A stretch of 55,397 bases of DNA, from the NCBI GenBank assembly GCA_023386835.1, contig JAEWIY010000078.1:1-55397 (forward strand). Direction: 5' to 3'. Of the stretch, positions 36,954-46,171 are shown in pieces. Every line of letters starts with the position of its first letter. Within the stretch, counting starts at the first letter, position 1. The notes below the pieces were generated by a model, which was not told the DNA's origin, made no database searches, and was given only the letters and a program-made list of their open reading frames with translations. A program made the position numbers and the translations under genes. This DNA comes from Verrucomicrobiota bacterium (GTDB lineage Bacteria > Verrucomicrobiota > Verrucomicrobiia > Opitutales > Opitutaceae).

Positions 36954-38098
36954 CTCTTCCCCGCTGGCTGTCCTGCAAACCCGTCGTCACCCTGACGGCG
37001 CTGCTCACGGTGCCGGTGGTGGCGCCGCGCGCGCGCGGTTTTCTCCGCTGGGACGAAGGGCGTAATCAGGTTTTTGCCAATCTCACGGCCGGACTGCTCT
37101 TCGATTCCAACATCTACGCGGCCGCCGGCGGTGACGAGGACATGATCTACTCCGCCTTGCTCGGTCTCGAGTACCAGCGACGCGCGGGCATCATCGGCGT
37201 GAACGCCAACGTCGGGTGGACGATCGCCCGGTTCGGCGACAACGCCGACGAGAACTACGAAAATCCCAGTGCACGGGTGGAGTTCACCAAACGCACGGGT
37301 CGCACGACGGGATCGCTTGCCGCCGGCGTGCAGCGCGAAAGCCGCGCCGAACCCGTGGTCAATTTCCGCACCGACTCCTGGAATTACGAGACCGACTTCC
37401 GTTTCAAGTACCCTGTCATCGAGCGCTACAGCATCTCCGGCGGGGTCAACTACGGCTATCGCGACTACCAGAACAATCCGCTACTGGTCGATCTCACCAC
37501 CTACGGCGCGTCGACGGACCTCTTCTACGCCTACACGTCCCAGCGTGATCTGCTGGCCGGCTACCGGATCCGAGTGAACGAAACGTCCGCCGATTCCCGC
37601 TACAACGACCACGCCTTCACCGTCGGTGTATCCGGCAGAATCCTACCCAAGCTCAACGGCACGTTGCGCCTCGGTTACCAGTTTCGCGACGCCAGCGGCC
37701 CCGGGGCCGAGGATGACGAAGGCTACACCGCCGCCGGCTCGGCCACCTGGAACATCAACCGGCGCGCCAGCCTGACGGCGCAGCTGTTCAAGGACTTCAG
37801 CACCACCTCCACCAACCTGAGCATCGACAGTCTCGGGCTGTCATTGGACGGCCGCTACATGTTCAATGCGCACTACGCCGTCGGCGCGGGCGTGGGCGTC
37901 GGGCAGAACGAGTTTCTCGGCGCCGCCGGCCAGGGCCGCGATGACATCTATGCGTCGGCCAACGCCAGCGCCACCTACACGCATTCCGAGCGTTTCCGCC
38001 TGACGATCGCCTACGGGCTTTACGAAAACTGGTCCACCCTCGCCGTCTCCGACTTCCGCCGCCACACCGTCAGTCTGTCCGTGACCTCCCGCTTCTGA
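36950..38098 (+). CDS. Outer-membrane beta-barrel protein of the polysaccharide export unit
   Basis: This 382-aa protein has an N-terminal export signal (VVTLTALLTVPVVAPRARG), then alternating aromatic beta-strands through to a C-terminal Phe (SVTSRF), the outer-membrane insertion signal. Strands such as FANLTAGLLFDSNIYAA, VEFTKRTGRTTGSLAAGVQ and FRLTIAYGLYENWSTLAV resemble the outer-membrane barrel (BBP2/EpsL-like) families encoded beside Wza/Wzc genes. It could be the outer-membrane partner that lets exopolysaccharide leave the cell. It is coupled by an ATGA overlap to the FecR-like gene and lies 10 bp before the Wza-like gene. Confidence 0.7.
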   Translation: MTLPRWLSCKPVVTLTALLTVPVVAPRARGFLRWDEGRNQVFANLTAGLLFDSNIYAAAGGDEDMIYSALLGLEYQRRAGIIGVNANVGWTIARFGDNADENYENPSARVEFTKRTGRTTGSLAAGVQRESRAEPVVNFRTDSWNYETDFRFKYPVIERYSISGGVNYGYRDYQNNPLLVDLTTYGASTDLFYAYTSQRDLLAGYRIRVNETSADSRYNDHAFTVGVSGRILPKLNGTLRLGYQFRDASGPGAEDDEGYTAAGSATWNINRRASLTAQLFKDFSTTSTNLSIDSLGLSLDGRYMFNAHYAVGAGVGVGQNEFLGAAGQGRDDIYASANASATYTHSERFRLTIAYGLYENWSTLAVSDFRRHTVSLSVTSRF

Positions 38099-38108
38099 GT
38101 CCCACCCC

Positions 38109-38741
38109 ATGCACTGTTTGCGTTTCCAAACTCTTCTCCCCCTCGGGCTCGTGCTGCTGTCCGCAGCCGGCGCACTTGCGCAGGAGCGCACCGACGAACC
38201 ACTCACCGTGGAAGCGGCGCTCACCTACTCCATCGTGCCGACCGACCGGCTGCGCGTGGCCGTCTTCCAGGAACCCGAGCTTTCCGTCATTGCCCGCGTC
38301 GATGCCAAGGGGTTCATCAACCTCCCGCTGACCGGCGAGATTCCGGTGGCCGGATTGACAATCGCGGACGCCCAGCGCCGGGTGGAAGAGGCGTATCGCT
38401 CCGGCCGCTACCTGCGCAATCCCCAGGTGACCATCAACGTCGAGGAGTACGCGCCGCGCATCATTTCCGTGACCGGCGAGGTCCGCAACCCGGGTCAGCT
38501 CACGCTTCCGATCGAATCCGGTATGACGATCCTGGATGCGATCACGAAGGCCGGCGGGTTCACCGACGTGGCCCGCGGCAACGCCGTCACCGTCACCCGT
38601 CCGCAGCCCGACGGCACCAGCCGCGTCATCACGATCGACGTCCAGAGCTACATCCGCGGCGACCGGCGCGCCAAGCCGGAGGAGAGCCTCCTGCTCCTGC
38701 AGCCGGGTGACGTGGTGTACGTGCCGCAACGGATCATCTGA
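38109..38741 (+). CDS. Polysaccharide biosynthesis/export protein (Wza-like, short)
   Basis: This 210-aa protein has a signal peptide (LPLGLVLLSAAGALAQ), then the Poly_export domain (IVPTDRLRVAVFQEPELSV, FINLPLTGEIPVAGLTIADAQ) and one SLBB domain (PRIISVTGEVRNPGQLTLP, TILDAITKAGGFTDVA). It ends LLQPGDVVYVPQRII, standard for the short Wza/GumB class without the C-terminal amphipathic helix. No lipobox Cys is visible. It forms the periplasmic/outer-membrane ring that connects to the polysaccharide co-polymerase encoded next, 5 bp downstream. Confidence 0.9.
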   Translation: MHCLRFQTLLPLGLVLLSAAGALAQERTDEPLTVEAALTYSIVPTDRLRVAVFQEPELSVIARVDAKGFINLPLTGEIPVAGLTIADAQRRVEEAYRSGRYLRNPQVTINVEEYAPRIISVTGEVRNPGQLTLPIESGMTILDAITKAGGFTDVARGNAVTVTRPQPDGTSRVITIDVQSYIRGDRRAKPEESLLLLQPGDVVYVPQRII

Positions 38742-38746
38742 TTTTC

Positions 38747-40912
38747 ATGTCCACGCTTGCCTCCCGCCCCCCTGCCGCCGCGGCTCGCCGCAGCCCCGAA
38801 GAGCCGCCGGCCGCGGAGCGTCGCACGTTGCGCGACTACTTCATCATCCTGCGCGAACGGCTGTGGATCGCCCTGCCGCTCGCGCTGCTGGTCTCCATCG
38901 GCATGGCCTACTATCAGGCGCGCGAGACGCCGCTCTATTCGGCTCGCGGCACGATGCGGTTCGAAAAGCCGGAACGCGTCGTCGTGCAGCAGGAAGTTGT
39001 GGATCCCACCGTGGCGAGCGAGGCCGACCTGCAAACCTACCTGCACGTCTTCAACAGCGGCAGCCTGCGCGCCCGGGTCGTCAGTTCCCTCACGCCCGAC
39101 GAAGTGCGCCTGCTGCAACGTCCGTTTGTCGCCCGTGCGAAGGCCGGCGAGGTCCCGCCGCCTCCCGGTGCAGCGCTCGGTCAGGTTGAAGCCCGGGCCA
39201 TTCGCAACAGCTACTTGATCGCCGTCACGGCGACACACGAGGACGCCGAAGCGGCCGCCTTTGTGGTCAACCGTTTCATCGATCAGTTCATGCAGGACCT
39301 GATGGAGAATGTCGGCGGCCGGACAGACGTCGCAGTCGAGTTCCTGCAGCGCCGCGCCGAAGAACTGCGGGTGGAGGCGGAGGCGGCTGAACAGCGGCTG
39401 CAGTCGTACCAGCGTAAACACAACCTGCTCTCCCTCGATGGCAGCACGAACATCGTGCAAGACCGCCTGCTGACGGTGAACAACGCGCTCCAGGCGGCGC
39501 GCCTCGACCGGATCCGGATCGAGGAGCTGCATAACCAGGTCCAGTCCTTCATCCGGGAGAACCGAAACCTGCTCGAACTCGCCTACATCAGCGGCCATGG
39601 AACCGTGCCGGCTCTGCGCACGCAGTTGGATACGTTGCGGCAAACGCAATCCGTCCTGGCTGATCGTTACCTCGAGCGGCATCCGCGCATGATCGAGGTG
39701 GCCAACCAGATCGCCGTCGCCGAGGAGCAACTACGCGGTGCCGTCGGACTTGCGGTCGCCGACCTCCGGACCAGCCTCGACAAGGCCCGCAGCGACGAGG
39801 CGGCGTTGGAACGTGAATACGCGGCAAACGAACAGGAGCAGCTCCGGTTGCGTGACCTCGCGGTCGAATACCGCAGCCTCGAGAACCAGGCGACCGTCGC
39901 GAAGAACACCTACATTCAGATCCTCGACCGGCTCAACCAAACCACCACCTCACGCAATCTGGAGAAAGTTCCGGTCCGGCCGCTCGACCGCGCCACCGTC
40001 CCATCGCAGCCGTTCACCCCAAACATGAACCGGATCGCGAAGAGCTCGGTCGCGGTCTTCTTCCTCGTTTTTGTGGGCGTCGCGGTCGGCCTGAGTTTCA
40101 TGGATGACCGGATCAAGAGCGCGTGGGACGTCGAATCCTTCCTCGGCGCGCAGTTGCTCGGCATCATCCCCGACCTTTCGGCGGTCAAGGACGGTGAGAA
40201 ACACGCGCTCGTGCTCGACAATCAGCAGGCGCCCGGGACGGAGGCCTTCCTGAGCGTCTACAGTTCGGTCAAGATTCACTCGAAGCTCGATTTCCCCAAG
40301 TCGGTCCTGGTGACGAGCACGATCCCGGGCGAAGGCAAGACGCTGGTCTCCTGCAATCTCGCCGGCAGCTTCGCGCGCCATGGCAAACGCACGCTGCTGA
40401 TCGATTGCGACCTGCGGCGGCCGATGCTGCACCGTCACTTCAAACAGGAAAATACCGCCGGCATCATCCCGTGGTTCGAAGCGGGAGGCACCGTTGAGGA
40501 CAATCTCGAGCACAACCCGCACCTGGGCATCCGCAAGGTCGGCGACAACCTGTGGCTGCTCTGCTCCGGCGGACGCTCCCGTACGCCCACGGCGCTCCTG
40601 GAATCACCGGCCTTCGCCCAATTGCTGGAGCGCCTGGGCCGGGAGTATGACCTCGTCGTCGTTGACTCGCCACCAGTCGGCGCGGTGACCGATTCGCTCC
40701 TCGTCGCGGAGCGGGTTGACGAGGTCATCTACGTCTGCCGCTTCAATCGCGCCTATCGCAAACACATCCGCCAGTACGTGCAGGCGCTGCAGAACGGGAA
40801 AACCGAGTTGCTTGGGGTCGTGCTCAACGGACTTTCCCCGCGCCGGATCGAGTACTACTCAAACTACCGCTACTACCGAAGCTACAAAAAGTATTACGGC
40901 GCCGAGGCTTGA
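38747..40912 (+). CDS. Polysaccharide co-polymerase with BY-kinase domain (Wzc-like)
   Basis: This 721-aa inner-membrane protein has a Wzz domain flanked by two membrane helices (IALPLALLVSIGMAYY near residue 45; SSVAVFFLVFVGVAVGLSF near 435) around a long periplasmic coiled coil (RRAEELRVEAEAAEQRLQSY). The C-terminal bacterial tyrosine kinase has Walker A TSTIPGEGKTLVSCN, Walker A' LLIDCDLRRP and Walker B LVVVDSPP. A Tyr cluster forms the C-terminus (YYSNYRYYRSYKKYY), the autophosphorylation tail. It sets chain length and export of an exopolysaccharide through cycles of phosphorylation. No glycosyltransferase or flippase genes are adjacent, so these must lie elsewhere. Confidence 0.93.
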   Translation: MSTLASRPPAAAARRSPEEPPAAERRTLRDYFIILRERLWIALPLALLVSIGMAYYQARETPLYSARGTMRFEKPERVVVQQEVVDPTVASEADLQTYLHVFNSGSLRARVVSSLTPDEVRLLQRPFVARAKAGEVPPPPGAALGQVEARAIRNSYLIAVTATHEDAEAAAFVVNRFIDQFMQDLMENVGGRTDVAVEFLQRRAEELRVEAEAAEQRLQSYQRKHNLLSLDGSTNIVQDRLLTVNNALQAARLDRIRIEELHNQVQSFIRENRNLLELAYISGHGTVPALRTQLDTLRQTQSVLADRYLERHPRMIEVANQIAVAEEQLRGAVGLAVADLRTSLDKARSDEAALEREYAANEQEQLRLRDLAVEYRSLENQATVAKNTYIQILDRLNQTTTSRNLEKVPVRPLDRATVPSQPFTPNMNRIAKSSVAVFFLVFVGVAVGLSFMDDRIKSAWDVESFLGAQLLGIIPDLSAVKDGEKHALVLDNQQAPGTEAFLSVYSSVKIHSKLDFPKSVLVTSTIPGEGKTLVSCNLAGSFARHGKRTLLIDCDLRRPMLHRHFKQENTAGIIPWFEAGGTVEDNLEHNPHLGIRKVGDNLWLLCSGGRSRTPTALLESPAFAQLLERLGREYDLVVVDSPPVGAVTDSLLVAERVDEVIYVCRFNRAYRKHIRQYVQALQNGKTELLGVVLNGLSPRRIEYYSNYRYYRSYKKYYGAEA

Positions 40913-40996
40913 TTCCGCCTGCGCGCCCGCTGCCGTCGGCCGCCCCCGGATTCGGTCTTTTCCTTTGGCCCACCGCCCCTTCACCTTGGGGCTGCG

Positions 40997-41839
40997 ATGC
41001 TCTCCCGCTTCCTTCCCTCCGGTTTCGACCCGTCTCGTCCCGTCGCGCTGATCGCCGGACAAGGGCTGTATCCGATCCTGGTGGCCCGCGCGGTGCGGCA
41101 GGCCGGCGTGCCAATCAAGCTGATCGCTTTCGAGGAGGAAACACGCCCGGACCTGTACGAGTCGTTCGCCGAAACCGACCGGCGGCAGATCAAGGTCGGC
41201 CAGCTCGGGAAGATGTTGCGGGCGATCTCGGACTTTGGCGCGGGTTACGCGATCATGGCCGGGCAGATCACGCCCCGACGGTTATTCAAGGGCCTCCACC
41301 CGGACCTCAAGGCGACGCGCATTCTCCTGTCGCTGAAGCGGCGCAACGCCGAAACGATCTTCGGAGCGATCGCCCACGAGATCGCCGAGCTCGGCGTCCT
41401 CCTGCTCGATGCCCGCAGCTTTCTGGACGACCAGTTGGCGCTGCCGGGTTGCATGACCGGACGTTCCTTCCCGATCGAGGACGATTACGTGCAGCACGGC
41501 ATCCAGATCGCCCGCGAATGCGCGCGTCTCGATATCGGGCAGGGTTGCGTCGTCCGCAAAGGCACCGTGCTTGCCGTTGAAGCCTTTGAGGGCACCGACG
41601 AGATGTTGCGCCGGGCGGGCAGCTTCAAAACCGACGGTGCGCTTTTCGTGAAAACCGTGAAAGCCGCGCAGGACTACCGCTTTGACGTACCTTGCTTCGG
41701 GCAACGCACGCTCGAGATCATGCGCGAGGCGGGATTGACAGCCGCCGCGCTCGAGTCCGGGCGAGTGCTGGTCCTCGATCGGCCGGCGGTGCTGGCGCAA
41801 GCCCGCTCGTGGGGGATTTCGTTGCTCGGCTTCGAGTAA
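40997..41839 (+). CDS. lpxI: UDP-2,3-diacylglucosamine pyrophosphatase LpxI
   Basis: This 280-aa protein makes lipid X from UDP-2,3-diacylglucosamine in lipid A synthesis, using LpxI chemistry in place of LpxH. Diagnostic stretches are ALIAGQGLYPILVARAVRQAG, GQLGKMLRAISDFGAGYAIMAGQI, the ILLSLKRRNAETI segment and VLAVEAFEGTDEMLRRAG with the catalytic Asp. CFGQRTLEIMREAGLTAAALE near the end completes the fold. Its presence shows that the organism is diderm with LPS. It lies 84 bp after the Wzc-like gene and may be a separate unit. Confidence 0.92.
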   Translation: MLSRFLPSGFDPSRPVALIAGQGLYPILVARAVRQAGVPIKLIAFEEETRPDLYESFAETDRRQIKVGQLGKMLRAISDFGAGYAIMAGQITPRRLFKGLHPDLKATRILLSLKRRNAETIFGAIAHEIAELGVLLLDARSFLDDQLALPGCMTGRSFPIEDDYVQHGIQIARECARLDIGQGCVVRKGTVLAVEAFEGTDEMLRRAGSFKTDGALFVKTVKAAQDYRFDVPCFGQRTLEIMREAGLTAAALESGRVLVLDRPAVLAQARSWGISLLGFE

Positions 41840-41924
41840 GGTCACTGGGCCATGACGCCGAACTCCCCCCACCGGTCCTGACCCGCCGCTTGCGTTCACG
41901 CCACCGCGGTTCACGCTCTTTCGT

Positions 41925-42407
41925 ATGCAGAACGATGTCGTCGAGGTCTCCGTCCGGGGGGTGATGCCCACCGCCAACGGATGCGCCGTTTTCCTGGGTA
42001 ACGACGCGAAGACCTTTGTGATCTATGTCGACCATTCGGTGGGCAACGCGATCCAGATGACCTTGGACGGAGTGAAAAAGGAGCGCCCGCTCACCCATGA
42101 CCTGATCGGCCACATCCTGCTCGGTTTGGGCGCCCGGCTTGAACACGTGGTGGTCAACGCCGTCAGCGAAGGCACCTTCTACGCCCGCATCCTGCTGCGG
42201 ATGGAAAACGAACTCGGGCGCAAGATCGTGGAGCTCGATGCCCGCCCGAGCGATTCGACCGTGCTCGCGTTGCAGCACAAGCGTCCCATTTACGTCGCCC
42301 GGTCGGTGCTCGACGCCGTGGAGGACATGAGCGAGATCCTCGAACGCGTGTTGCGCCAGCAGGCCGAGGAAGGCGGCGAGGAGTCCGAGGAAGAAGATGA
42401 AGACTGA
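41925..42407 (+). CDS. Bifunctional nuclease (BFN/DUF151) family protein
   Basis: This 160-aa cytoplasmic protein shows the BFN/DUF151 pattern: FLGNDAKTFVIYVDHSVGNAIQMTL, RPLTHDLIGHILLGLGARLEHVVVN, TFYARILLRMENE and ELDARPSDSTVLALQHKRPIYVA (the DARPSDA-like motif is the family hallmark). The tail is highly acidic (EEGGEESEEEDED). Family members have been described as DNase/RNase in plants and bacteria and are widespread with unclear roles. Its last 11 bp overlap the start of the dihydrouridine synthase gene. Confidence 0.88.
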   Translation: MQNDVVEVSVRGVMPTANGCAVFLGNDAKTFVIYVDHSVGNAIQMTLDGVKKERPLTHDLIGHILLGLGARLEHVVVNAVSEGTFYARILLRMENELGRKIVELDARPSDSTVLALQHKRPIYVARSVLDAVEDMSEILERVLRQQAEEGGEESEEEDED

Positions 42408-43509
42408 CCACGCGTCCGCCGGACGCGTCCCGACTCCGCTCCCGGCTGGCCATGTTCCCGGCCAGCCGTTGACGGCGCTCGCGCCCATGCAGGACGTGAC
42501 CGATCTCGCGTTCATGCGCGTGATCGCCCACTACGGCGCGCCCGATTACTTTTTCACCGAGTTCTTCCGGGTGCACTCACAGTCGCGTCCCGAGAAGCAC
42601 ATCCTGCGTTCGATCGACGAGAACGACACCGGGCGACCGGTTTTCGCCCAGCTGATCGGCGAGGACATCCAGCACCTTGAGCGCACCGTCGCGGCGTTGT
42701 TGCGTCATCCGATCGCCGGCATCGACCTGAACCTCGGCTGCCCGGCGCCCAAGGTGTACAAGAAGAACGTCGGTGGCGGCCTGTTGCGCGAACCGGCTCG
42801 GGTGGACGAGATCCTGGCCGCGCTGCGGGCCGCGGTGCCAGGGCGATTCACGGTCAAGATGCGTATCGGTTTTGACACGACAGAGCCGTTCCTGCCGATC
42901 CTGGAGTCCGTCAACCGGCACGGCGTCGACCTGCTGAGCGTGCACGGCCGGACCGTGAAGGAGATGTACCGCAGCGAGGTGCACTACGAGTTTATCGGTG
43001 AGGCCGTGCGGCGCGTGCGCTGCCCGGTGTTGGCCAATGGCAATGTCACCTCGGCCGCCACCGCCGCGCGGGTCCTGGCGGAGACGGGCGCGGCCGGCGT
43101 GATGATCGGCCGTCACGCCATCCGGAATCCGTGGATCTTCCGGCAATGCCGCGAACAATTCGCCGGGCGCGCAGCCACGCCGGTCCGTTTGTCGGATGTT
43201 CGTGAATACGTTGACCGACTCTATCGGGCCACGCAGTCGCCCGAGTTCCCCGAGCGGGCGCACGTCAACAAGATGAAGAAGTACCTGAACTTTGTTGGCC
43301 AGGGCGTGGATGCCACCGGAGCGTTTCTGCACGACATGCGCCGGGTGCAGTCGGAAACCGAACTCTTTGCCGTTTGCGATCGCCACCTGCTCGCCGAGCC
43401 GGCGGCCGTCTTCGCCGACGAACCGTATCCCGGTGTCATCGCGCGTCCGAATTGCGAAACACCGTCGGCCGATCCCGACGGTTGTTCGCTCGAAACGATC
43501 AGCGCCTAA
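42397..43509 (+). CDS. tRNA-dihydrouridine synthase
   Basis: This 370-aa FMN enzyme reduces uridine in tRNA D-loops. The N-terminus has LTALAPMQDVTDLAFMRVI, the active site is DLNLGCPAPKVYKKNVGGGLL with the catalytic Cys, VKMRIGFD and LLSVHGRTVKEMYRSEVHYE follow, and the FMN phosphate site is VLANGNVTSA...GVMIGRHAIRNPWIF. The C-terminal helical domain is shortened and ends with an acidic/Ser tail. The subtype (DusA, B or C) cannot be set by eye; the overall pattern is nearest DusB/DusC-like bacterial enzymes. It is translationally overlapped with the upstream BFN gene. Confidence 0.9.
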   Translation: MKTDHASAGRVPTPLPAGHVPGQPLTALAPMQDVTDLAFMRVIAHYGAPDYFFTEFFRVHSQSRPEKHILRSIDENDTGRPVFAQLIGEDIQHLERTVAALLRHPIAGIDLNLGCPAPKVYKKNVGGGLLREPARVDEILAALRAAVPGRFTVKMRIGFDTTEPFLPILESVNRHGVDLLSVHGRTVKEMYRSEVHYEFIGEAVRRVRCPVLANGNVTSAATAARVLAETGAAGVMIGRHAIRNPWIFRQCREQFAGRAATPVRLSDVREYVDRLYRATQSPEFPERAHVNKMKKYLNFVGQGVDATGAFLHDMRRVQSETELFAVCDRHLLAEPAAVFADEPYPGVIARPNCETPSADPDGCSLETISA

Positions 43510-43534
43510 GGCGCGGGGCCACCGCGCGACGGGC

Positions 43535-44071
43535 TCACTCAAGCCCGAGGACCTGCCGACCCTCTTCGGAGATCATGTGCGGGGACCATTGCGGATCCCA
43601 CACAATGTGCACCTTGGCGGACTCGACCGTGGGCAGCGCCTCGATCTTGCGGCGCGCATCATCGGCGATCACCGGGCCCATGCCACAGCCGGGCGCGGTC
43701 AGCGTCATCTTAACCTCCACTTGATGACCGCCGGCGGGCGTCGGCTCAATGTCGAGGTCGTAGATCAAACCGAGGTCGACGATGTTCAGCGGGATCTCGG
43801 GATCGAAACAGGTTTTCAACGCGTCCCACACGGCGCGTTCGCTGAACTCACCATGGGTGGCCGGCGCCGCTTCTGTGGCTTTCGCCTGGTAGCCCCCGAT
43901 CGCCGTCGCCTCCGACTCGGGAATGCGGAACAGGCCCGAATCTGTCCGCACGGTGACGTTGCCACCCAACGTCTGCATGATGTGGACCTCGGTGCCCGCG
44001 GGCAACGTGGCCGAGTCACCGGCCGGGATTAAAGTAGCGGGCGTGTCCCGCAGGAGACGATGCGTGCTCAT
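43535..44071 (-). CDS. sufT: Iron-sulfur assembly protein SufT
   Basis: This 178-aa protein has the SufT layout: an N-terminal beta domain (LIPAGDSATLPAGTEVHIMQTLGG, FRIPESEATAIGG) followed by a MIP18/DUF59 domain with ALKTCFDPEIPLNIVDLGLIYDL, MTLTAPGCGMGPVIADDAR (conserved Cys) and VHIVWDPQWSPHMIS. SufT proteins help maturation of 4Fe-4S proteins. No sufBCDS genes are in the window. It is downstream of sppA on the same strand with a 20-bp gap and convergent with the dus gene. Confidence 0.9.
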   Translation of the reverse strand: MSTHRLLRDTPATLIPAGDSATLPAGTEVHIMQTLGGNVTVRTDSGLFRIPESEATAIGGYQAKATEAAPATHGEFSERAVWDALKTCFDPEIPLNIVDLGLIYDLDIEPTPAGGHQVEVKMTLTAPGCGMGPVIADDARRKIEALPTVESAKVHIVWDPQWSPHMISEEGRQVLGLE

Positions 44072-44091
44072 GGCGTAGCGTACGTGAAGAA

Positions 44092-45918
44092 TCAGTTGAG
44101 GCGAATCTCGAACGGCAGACGCGCGTAGAGGCCCCGCGGATCGTTGAACTGCTGCAGCAGCGCCGCCGGCTCTTCAAGGCGTTGCGCCACCTCTTCGAGC
44201 AGGAGCGCGCGCGTCGACGCGGGCTGAATCCGGCCGAGGGCCTCCGCGATCATCTGGCTGAAGTCCTTGTGACGCGGAAACTCGACGATCCGGAAATCCG
44301 GTTTGAGTCCGGCCCGCTCCGCGGCGTCCGCCACCGCCTCCGCCAGTCCACCAATCTCGTCAACCAGGCCGAGCTCCAACGCTGCGGTGCCGGACCAGAC
44401 ACGCCCTTGGGCGATCTCCTGGACCTTGGCCGGATCGAGTCGGCGGCCTTCCGCGACTTTGTGAATGAACGAATCGTACGTCCAGTCGACGAAGCCCTGC
44501 GCCAGCGCGAGTTCTTCGGGAGTCTTGGGCCGGACCGCGGAAAGTGCATCCGCGAAACGCCCGGTCTTCACCGAGTCCCAGGTAAACCCGAGATTGTTGC
44601 CCAGTTGCTGGACGTTGAAGAAGACGGCGAAGACACCGATCGAGCCGGTGATCGTGCTGGGCTCGGCAAAGATGCGATCCGCGTAGGCGGAAATCCAATA
44701 CCCGCCGGAGGCGGCATACGAGCCCATGGAGACGACAACCGGCTTGCTGTCGCGAGCCAGCCGCAACTCCCGCTGGATGTGTTCGGATGCGGTCACGGAA
44801 CCACCCGGGCTGTTCACGCGGAGGACGATCGCCTTGACGTTGGAATCATTCCGCAGTCGCCGGATTTCGCGTGCGAACGTCTCGCCCCCGACTTCGCCGA
44901 TCTGCCCTTCACCGTCCACGATCGGCCCCTCGGCATAGATGATCGCGACCCGACCCTCGGATGAACCGGCATTCGCGGGCACTTCTTCCGAGCCGGCGTC
45001 CGCCAGCTTGAGTTGCCGGATATACGCCGGCAAAGCCACCTGCTTGAACGATTCCTGCCGCCCGGTCTGGCCCGTCGCGCGCTTGAGGTCGGCCACAATC
45101 TCGTCGCGATACGCCAGGCGATCGACGAGCTTATTTTCCAGCGCCTGCTGCGGATAGAAGCTCGAACCTGCGTCGATCAGCGACTGCACGACCGAGGGTT
45201 CAAGTTGGCGGGCGCTCGCGATCCCGTCGCGCAGTTCCGTCCAGACGTCACCCAGCAAACCCGACATCTGCTCGCGGTTTTCCGGGCTCAGGTTCTGGCG
45301 GGTGAACGTTTCCGTGTACGACTTGTACTTTCCGGTCCGGCTCACCTGGACGCCGATCCCAAACCGTTCGAAGGCGCCCGCGAAGAACATGGGTTCAGAC
45401 GCCAATCCTGGAACCGCCCAAAGACCGTACGGATCGAGCGCCAGGTCACTGGCCACGCTGGCCACGTAGAAGTCGCGAGGAGTTGGATACTCGAGATGTG
45501 CCACCACGGGCTTGCCGGCGTCGCGCACCTCCTGCAGCGCCCGACGCACCTCGCGCAGCGCGCCATAACCGGTGCCGTACCCGGACGGCTTGAACGATCC
45601 ATGCAGCATCACCCCGGCGATCCGGTCGTCCGTGGCCGCGGCGCGCAGCGCCCGGGTGACGTTGCGCAGTTGCAGGAACTGCGGCCCCTGTTCTTCCGAG
45701 AAGAGCGCAAGCAAGGCCGCGTTATCGAACTGCGCCGGTGCGTCGGAGATGTCCGCGGAGAGGTCGAACACGAGGTACGAGCCCTTTTCGACGACCACCG
45801 GCTTTTCACCGATGGCGGCGAGCACGCTCATCATCACCACAAACAGCAGCACGCCACCCAACAAAAAGAGCGCCAGGCCAGCCAGGGTTCCAAGCAACGA
45901 CGCGAAGAAGGTTTTCAT
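44092..45918 (-). CDS. sppA: Signal peptide peptidase SppA (67K type)
   Basis: This 608-aa inner-membrane protein has an N-terminal anchor (LGTLAGLALFLLGGVLLFVVMMSVLAAI) and two ClpP-fold halves. The N-terminal half carries the catalytic Lys in SRTGKYKSYTETFTRQNLS. The C-terminal half has LRVNSPGGSVTASEHI and the catalytic Ser in VVVSMGSYAASGGYWISA, then STITGSIGVFAV. Length and the split Ser/Lys dyad match the long E. coli type that digests cleaved signal peptides. It is the last ordinary chromosomal gene before the mobile region, whose first fragments begin just upstream of its start codon. Confidence 0.93.
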   Translation of the reverse strand: MKTFFASLLGTLAGLALFLLGGVLLFVVMMSVLAAIGEKPVVVEKGSYLVFDLSADISDAPAQFDNAALLALFSEEQGPQFLQLRNVTRALRAAATDDRIAGVMLHGSFKPSGYGTGYGALREVRRALQEVRDAGKPVVAHLEYPTPRDFYVASVASDLALDPYGLWAVPGLASEPMFFAGAFERFGIGVQVSRTGKYKSYTETFTRQNLSPENREQMSGLLGDVWTELRDGIASARQLEPSVVQSLIDAGSSFYPQQALENKLVDRLAYRDEIVADLKRATGQTGRQESFKQVALPAYIRQLKLADAGSEEVPANAGSSEGRVAIIYAEGPIVDGEGQIGEVGGETFAREIRRLRNDSNVKAIVLRVNSPGGSVTASEHIQRELRLARDSKPVVVSMGSYAASGGYWISAYADRIFAEPSTITGSIGVFAVFFNVQQLGNNLGFTWDSVKTGRFADALSAVRPKTPEELALAQGFVDWTYDSFIHKVAEGRRLDPAKVQEIAQGRVWSGTAALELGLVDEIGGLAEAVADAAERAGLKPDFRIVEFPRHKDFSQMIAEALGRIQPASTRALLLEEVAQRLEEPAALLQQFNDPRGLYARLPFEIRLN

Positions 45919-46171
45919 GAATCGGGCCTAAAGTAGTCGGCCCACGCCATCCGGCCAGTGCAATCACCGCCGGGACGAAAGCGGTGTCGGCGGAAGGCCG
46001 AGACGGCCCCGCGGGCGTGCACCGCGTGCGCTCCTTCGGCTGGGAACATCCCAGCACGCACTCCGGCAGCGGCCAGTGCCGTTAGTGCACGCTCAACGCC
46101 CACGAGTTCCTGCGTCGGCGGCGTCAGGTGGAATGCGTGCTGGCCAAGGTCGTCGTCGTCACCGTGCCCGC
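45919..46171. other. Non-coding junction between sppA and the accessory region
   Basis: These 253 bp hold no supported gene. They should contain the sppA promoter (minus strand), but no clear -35/-10 pair stands out. A short frame continuing from the IS fragment crosses it without homology. The sequence is GC-rich and includes ACTGGC/GCCAGT-type short dyads. The left half of the interrupted attC-like site was looked for here and not found. Confidence 0.4.
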
